The position numbers were made by a program, and so were the translations under genes. Below the pieces are notes generated by a model. That model had not been told where the DNA came from. It did no database searches and saw nothing but the letters and a program-made list of their open reading frames with translations. DNA of 64,000 nucleotides, taken from assembly GCA_028554755.1 (NCBI GenBank), contig JAPTOF010000006.1, forward strand, positions 986,501-1,050,500, read 5' to 3'. The DNA comes from Cordia subcordata (Eukaryota > Streptophyta > Magnoliopsida > Boraginales > Cordiaceae). Below, piece by piece: positions 61,201 to 64,000 of the stretch. Position 1 is the stretch's first letter. The number at the start of each line of letters is the position of its first letter.

Positions 61201-62241
61201 GGTTCATTTACCAAATATTATATAGATCAATGATATTTTGTATTTACTGACTACTAAAAGCAATTTGCTAGAAGTTTCGTATAAAGTCCAAAATACAAAT
61301 TTAACAGCTAAAATAATTTGCTAATACTGGATATGGAGTACAAGATACAAAGGCAAACCAGAAATTTTTATATGTAACAACGGTTTGCACTCAGCATATG
61401 TTAGTAATATAAAATATAAAACGAAATAAAAACAAAAATAGTACTTTTTCACACCTATTGCCAATACTATGTAGCGGTCACTTCAGTAACAAGTTCTCTT
61501 TCATTATTTTTCTGATATTTTTTGCTCGCCTAGTGATCTTGAACACGCATCATGGCCATTGGTATGGAAACATGTCACAAATTGGGAGGTATAAATTGGT
61601 AACAAGCATGTCATACAATTGGTAAAATGAAACTTGTTATTTAATAAATCCCACTAGCAAATGAAAAGGCATGGTTACAATGTTTCTTCAAATGAGCTGC
61701 CTCTTTGAGTCATATCTTGAAATACAGTATCCATTACTTCAAAAGTTTCCAGGTCTCATTAATCAGATATAATGCATCATCATGATGTGAGTTGATAAGA
61801 TTAAGACCTCCCATTGACTTGCGAAAACCTGTCACTTCAGGTGACCTGACGTAAAGCGAAGACATCTCTACTAGGTTCAATGTCTTGTCAAAATGTTATC
61901 ACTCTTATGGTTGGGGACCTTATCAAGACTATCAGGATAAAGATACTATGAAATGCAAGCCAGAAAACTTACAGCCTGTACTCTAGATACTCATCATTTT
62001 TGTATTCCTTCAAGCTCCCCATTGTCCGTTTTCGTCCTCTCTCAATATGGAACCTTGTTGGGCATTCTACATTGGAACATTCTCCAATGATAAAAGCATC
62101 AACTCGCTCATAGGGAATGAGGGCCACATCATCATTACGAACTGCACTTCCAAACCTGGTCCAAGTCAAATCAGCTGACGAGAAATCTTCTCCCGGTGGA
62201 TCCTGCACAGGAAGACTGAGGATGGACTCAACTATGTCCAT
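58203..62241 (-). CDS. SWIM zinc-finger, MULE-transposase-derived protein
   Basis: Five coding exons, 62241-61973, 60628-59977, 59899-59700, 59615-59371 and 58999-58203, join in frame to 720 aa with GT-AG introns. It closely resembles the single-copy plant SWIM zinc-finger protein of the At1g60560 type (about 700 aa), whose function is not established. An N-terminal region (with CPTRFHIERGRKR) is followed by a cysteine-containing basic domain (MRGCTCHFVVKRLYARPSLA). Next comes an RNase-H-like MULE transposase domain with acidic residues D298 (AADSTFG) and D364 (LIDDAATE), and then a SWIM finger C584-x-C586-x8-C595-x-H597 (CDCEW...VCKH). The C-terminus is basic (RKRKRLSRLK), probably nuclear. 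The ATG at 62241 is chosen because the open frame upstream of it has no ATG. The gene appears intact and is a domesticated transposase relative, not a mobile element. Confidence 0.92.
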
Positions 62242-62341
62242 ATTTGATGCTTCCGCAACCTGTTGCTTGCTTATGTCACTGTAAACCTCTAGAATTACAA
62301 CCAACAATTGCTACAAAGATGACTGGCGACGAGAACGATAA

Positions 62342-63047
62342 TCTGTAAAGCCAAGAAAGGGAAAATTGTATAGTTTAGCTCACCATGCAGCAACTGATAC
62401 AACATCTACATTCATCACACATTTGCAATTGTTGTAAATAAATTTAGTAAGGAATAAGTGTAATAGGTTTATTGATTAAAGGAGGAAATGATTATACTCT
62501 AGTTTGATGGTGTAGAACAAAGAACAACTATTTATACTCCAAGTTCTGAGAAGACATTACGAGTTAAATTATCCAAGTGATGCAAATTCACCTAATCATA
62601 AGCATATTGAAAAACACCAACTAACAGTATACCAGACATCAGAATTTACGTAACTATAATTCAAGGGTTTAAATAGCTGAAAGCATCACTATAAACCCCT
62701 AATTAACATTCTCTTATCATATCAATATACTTAATGAACTACAGCCTGCTGTTTCAGAAGGCAACTCACTTCAATTTCCAGCCTTTTTCAAATCTAACAG
62801 ACAATACTATTCGGGTTCCCAACGGTCACAAGTACTCTTTCCAACCCGAAACAATAAGATAGAAGGCTCATTTTGGTTGGCTTTTTCCAAAAGCCTTTTT
62901 TTTTTTTTTCCCTAAAACCTTTGAAGAAAAAGCCTTTTTGACAAGCTAAAAATTCTGGCTTCCGAAAAAAGTTAAAATTGAGCTTTTTCCCAAAGTTTCA
63001 ACTTTTCTCTGAAATCTAATCCAAGTACTTTTCAGAAAGGAAGAAAA

Positions 63048-63090
<43 letters not shown>

Positions 63091-63640
63091 ATGAAAAAGC
63101 CAATCCAAACAGGCCAAGAGTCTTGTGCGACAAAGACGAAGACAAATAGCTAGGATAATTCTATGAAGTGATAGTCTAGGTTATACGAGCTTTCCAATTG
63201 CAAAACTACAAGGTAAAACTATGAACAACAGCCCCAAAGCGTGCTTGGTTTCAACCTTTTCCCAGACCTCCAGCATGGTGGGAAACACTAGGTTTAATGT
63301 CCTAAAACTGTTCACTAATCTTTTCTACATATTCATTAAATCTTCAGACCAGGCTTTACAAATTTAAACACAGAAAGGGCAGCAAATTATCAGTAATCAA
63401 CCAATAAAGAAAAAGATTAGCAATTAAAATTTGTAAAAGAAATCAGAACAATCAAAAAGCTATTCTACGTTGAAGTACGTACTGGAGGTGTGTGTCACCT
63501 GCTTTAGCGGGTCTCGAAAAGAATATATAGAAAAGTTTGAAAATTTAGAAAACAAAAACTGCCGCCGGAGCTGACCGTAGCGGTCTCCGTCGAGGTGGCC
63601 TCGGTGGACACAGAGAAATGGAGGAGGAGGATGACGTGGT
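62342..63640 (-). other. Probable 5'UTR intron and leader exon of the SWIM gene, with a foldback element
   Basis: An acceptor ctttacag|attatcg (exon from 62342) precedes the ATG-bearing exon, and a donor GCTAAAGCAG|GTGACA (exon to 63499) ends a GC-richer stretch at about 63499-63640 that looks like a leader exon. Within the proposed intron is a foldback of the GTTTGGATTG family (62863-63118) with an (at)n microsatellite at about 63053-63088. The splicing is inferred from sequence only. Confidence 0.45.
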
Positions 63641-64000
63641 GAAGGGGTGGTAATAAATAATATTAATCAGCAGCAAGTAGTGCTTGTATGCAAAAGCAGA
63701 GCAGCCCTATTGCTGCTGTTTGCGGCTTTTTTTAGTTAATTTGTTTGGAATTGGAGCGGAGGCGATCTTTGTTTTTCCTCTTTTTTCATTATTTTTTCCT
63801 GTAAACCTCTTTTTGTGTCTTTCTGATTTTTCATATTTATTGACGATAAAAAGATCACAATTTTCCAATTTTCAATTTCTTTTTTGGGTCCATGGAAATA
63901 TTTTTCTCTCTAGTTCTTTTTATACGGTGAAGAAAATTATATGATTTGTCAAAACTTATTATGCTTTAAAGTGGACGACAAGCCAACATTGCCCTAAAAA
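63641..64000. other. Upstream region of the SWIM gene
   Basis: T-rich spacer, probably promoter of the minus-strand SWIM gene; no exon recognised. Confidence 0.35.

Noticed and set aside
62242..62307. Upstream extension of the SWIM protein N-terminus
   Set aside because: The frame is open but begins with TTG, not ATG; the first ATG is at 62241 and fits the family start.
1..64000. tRNA, rRNA or CRISPR arrays
   Set aside because: No tRNA with proper A and B boxes was seen outside the SINE head, no rRNA block, and the tandem repeats have no CRISPR-like unique spacers.

Overview
This is nuclear DNA from a flowering plant, most likely a eudicot. The genes carry GT-AG introns, the intergenic DNA is AT-rich and full of transposons, and the proteins are plant ones (WRKY factor, UGT88-type glycosyltransferase, SGT1, FAR1/MULE-related SWIM protein). 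I cannot name the species. Every protein-coding locus that I recognise with a gene structure lies on the minus strand.

Layout. 0-5.6 kb: no gene; a Mutator-like element (MULE) with a 9-bp target duplication, an LTR-like stretch and the 3' end of a copia element. 5.7-9.1 kb: complete eIF2 gamma gene (8 coding exons, 466 aa) with a 5'UTR intron and a telo-box. 9.1-13 kb: foldback elements. 13.0-16.1 kb: the 3' half of a condensin-II CAP-D3 gene, a pseudogene that keeps its introns but has stops and frameshifts. 17.1-18.6 kb: intact single-exon UGT88-type glycosyltransferase; 35.5-36.3 kb holds a broken duplicate of it with its promoter. 19.4-22.1 kb: a 2.67-kb MULE with a remnant of a plant-mobile-domain gene; the UGT duplicate preserves its empty site. 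22.4-23.2 kb: a second short MULE. 24.3-34.3 kb: a diverged segmental duplication whose second copy contains two head-to-tail Helitrons; between the copies are a gypsy-type gag-like relic and a small fragment of the SGT1 gene. 35.06-35.29 kb: a SINE. 37.3-43.3 kb: complete SGT1 gene (10 exons, 363 aa). 46.1 kb: fragment of a DUF295 gene. 47.8-48.9 kb: MULE inserted in one unit of a tandem repeat. 50.6-52.1 kb: group IIe WRKY gene (3 exons, 399 aa). 58.2-62.2 kb: SWIM zinc-finger/MULE-transposase-derived gene (5 coding exons, 720 aa).

The genes do not form a pathway. SGT1 and the WRKY22/27/29-type factor both belong to plant immunity, but they are 7 kb apart with transposons between them, so this is probably chance. 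The most informative feature is the transposon history: several insertions have exact target duplications, and three have either a pre-insertion paralogue or a repeat copy within the window to compare with. I found no unknown gene system. The best leads are the PMD-bearing MULE, the tandem Helitron, the SGT1 fragment and the altered zinc knuckle of eIF2 gamma.
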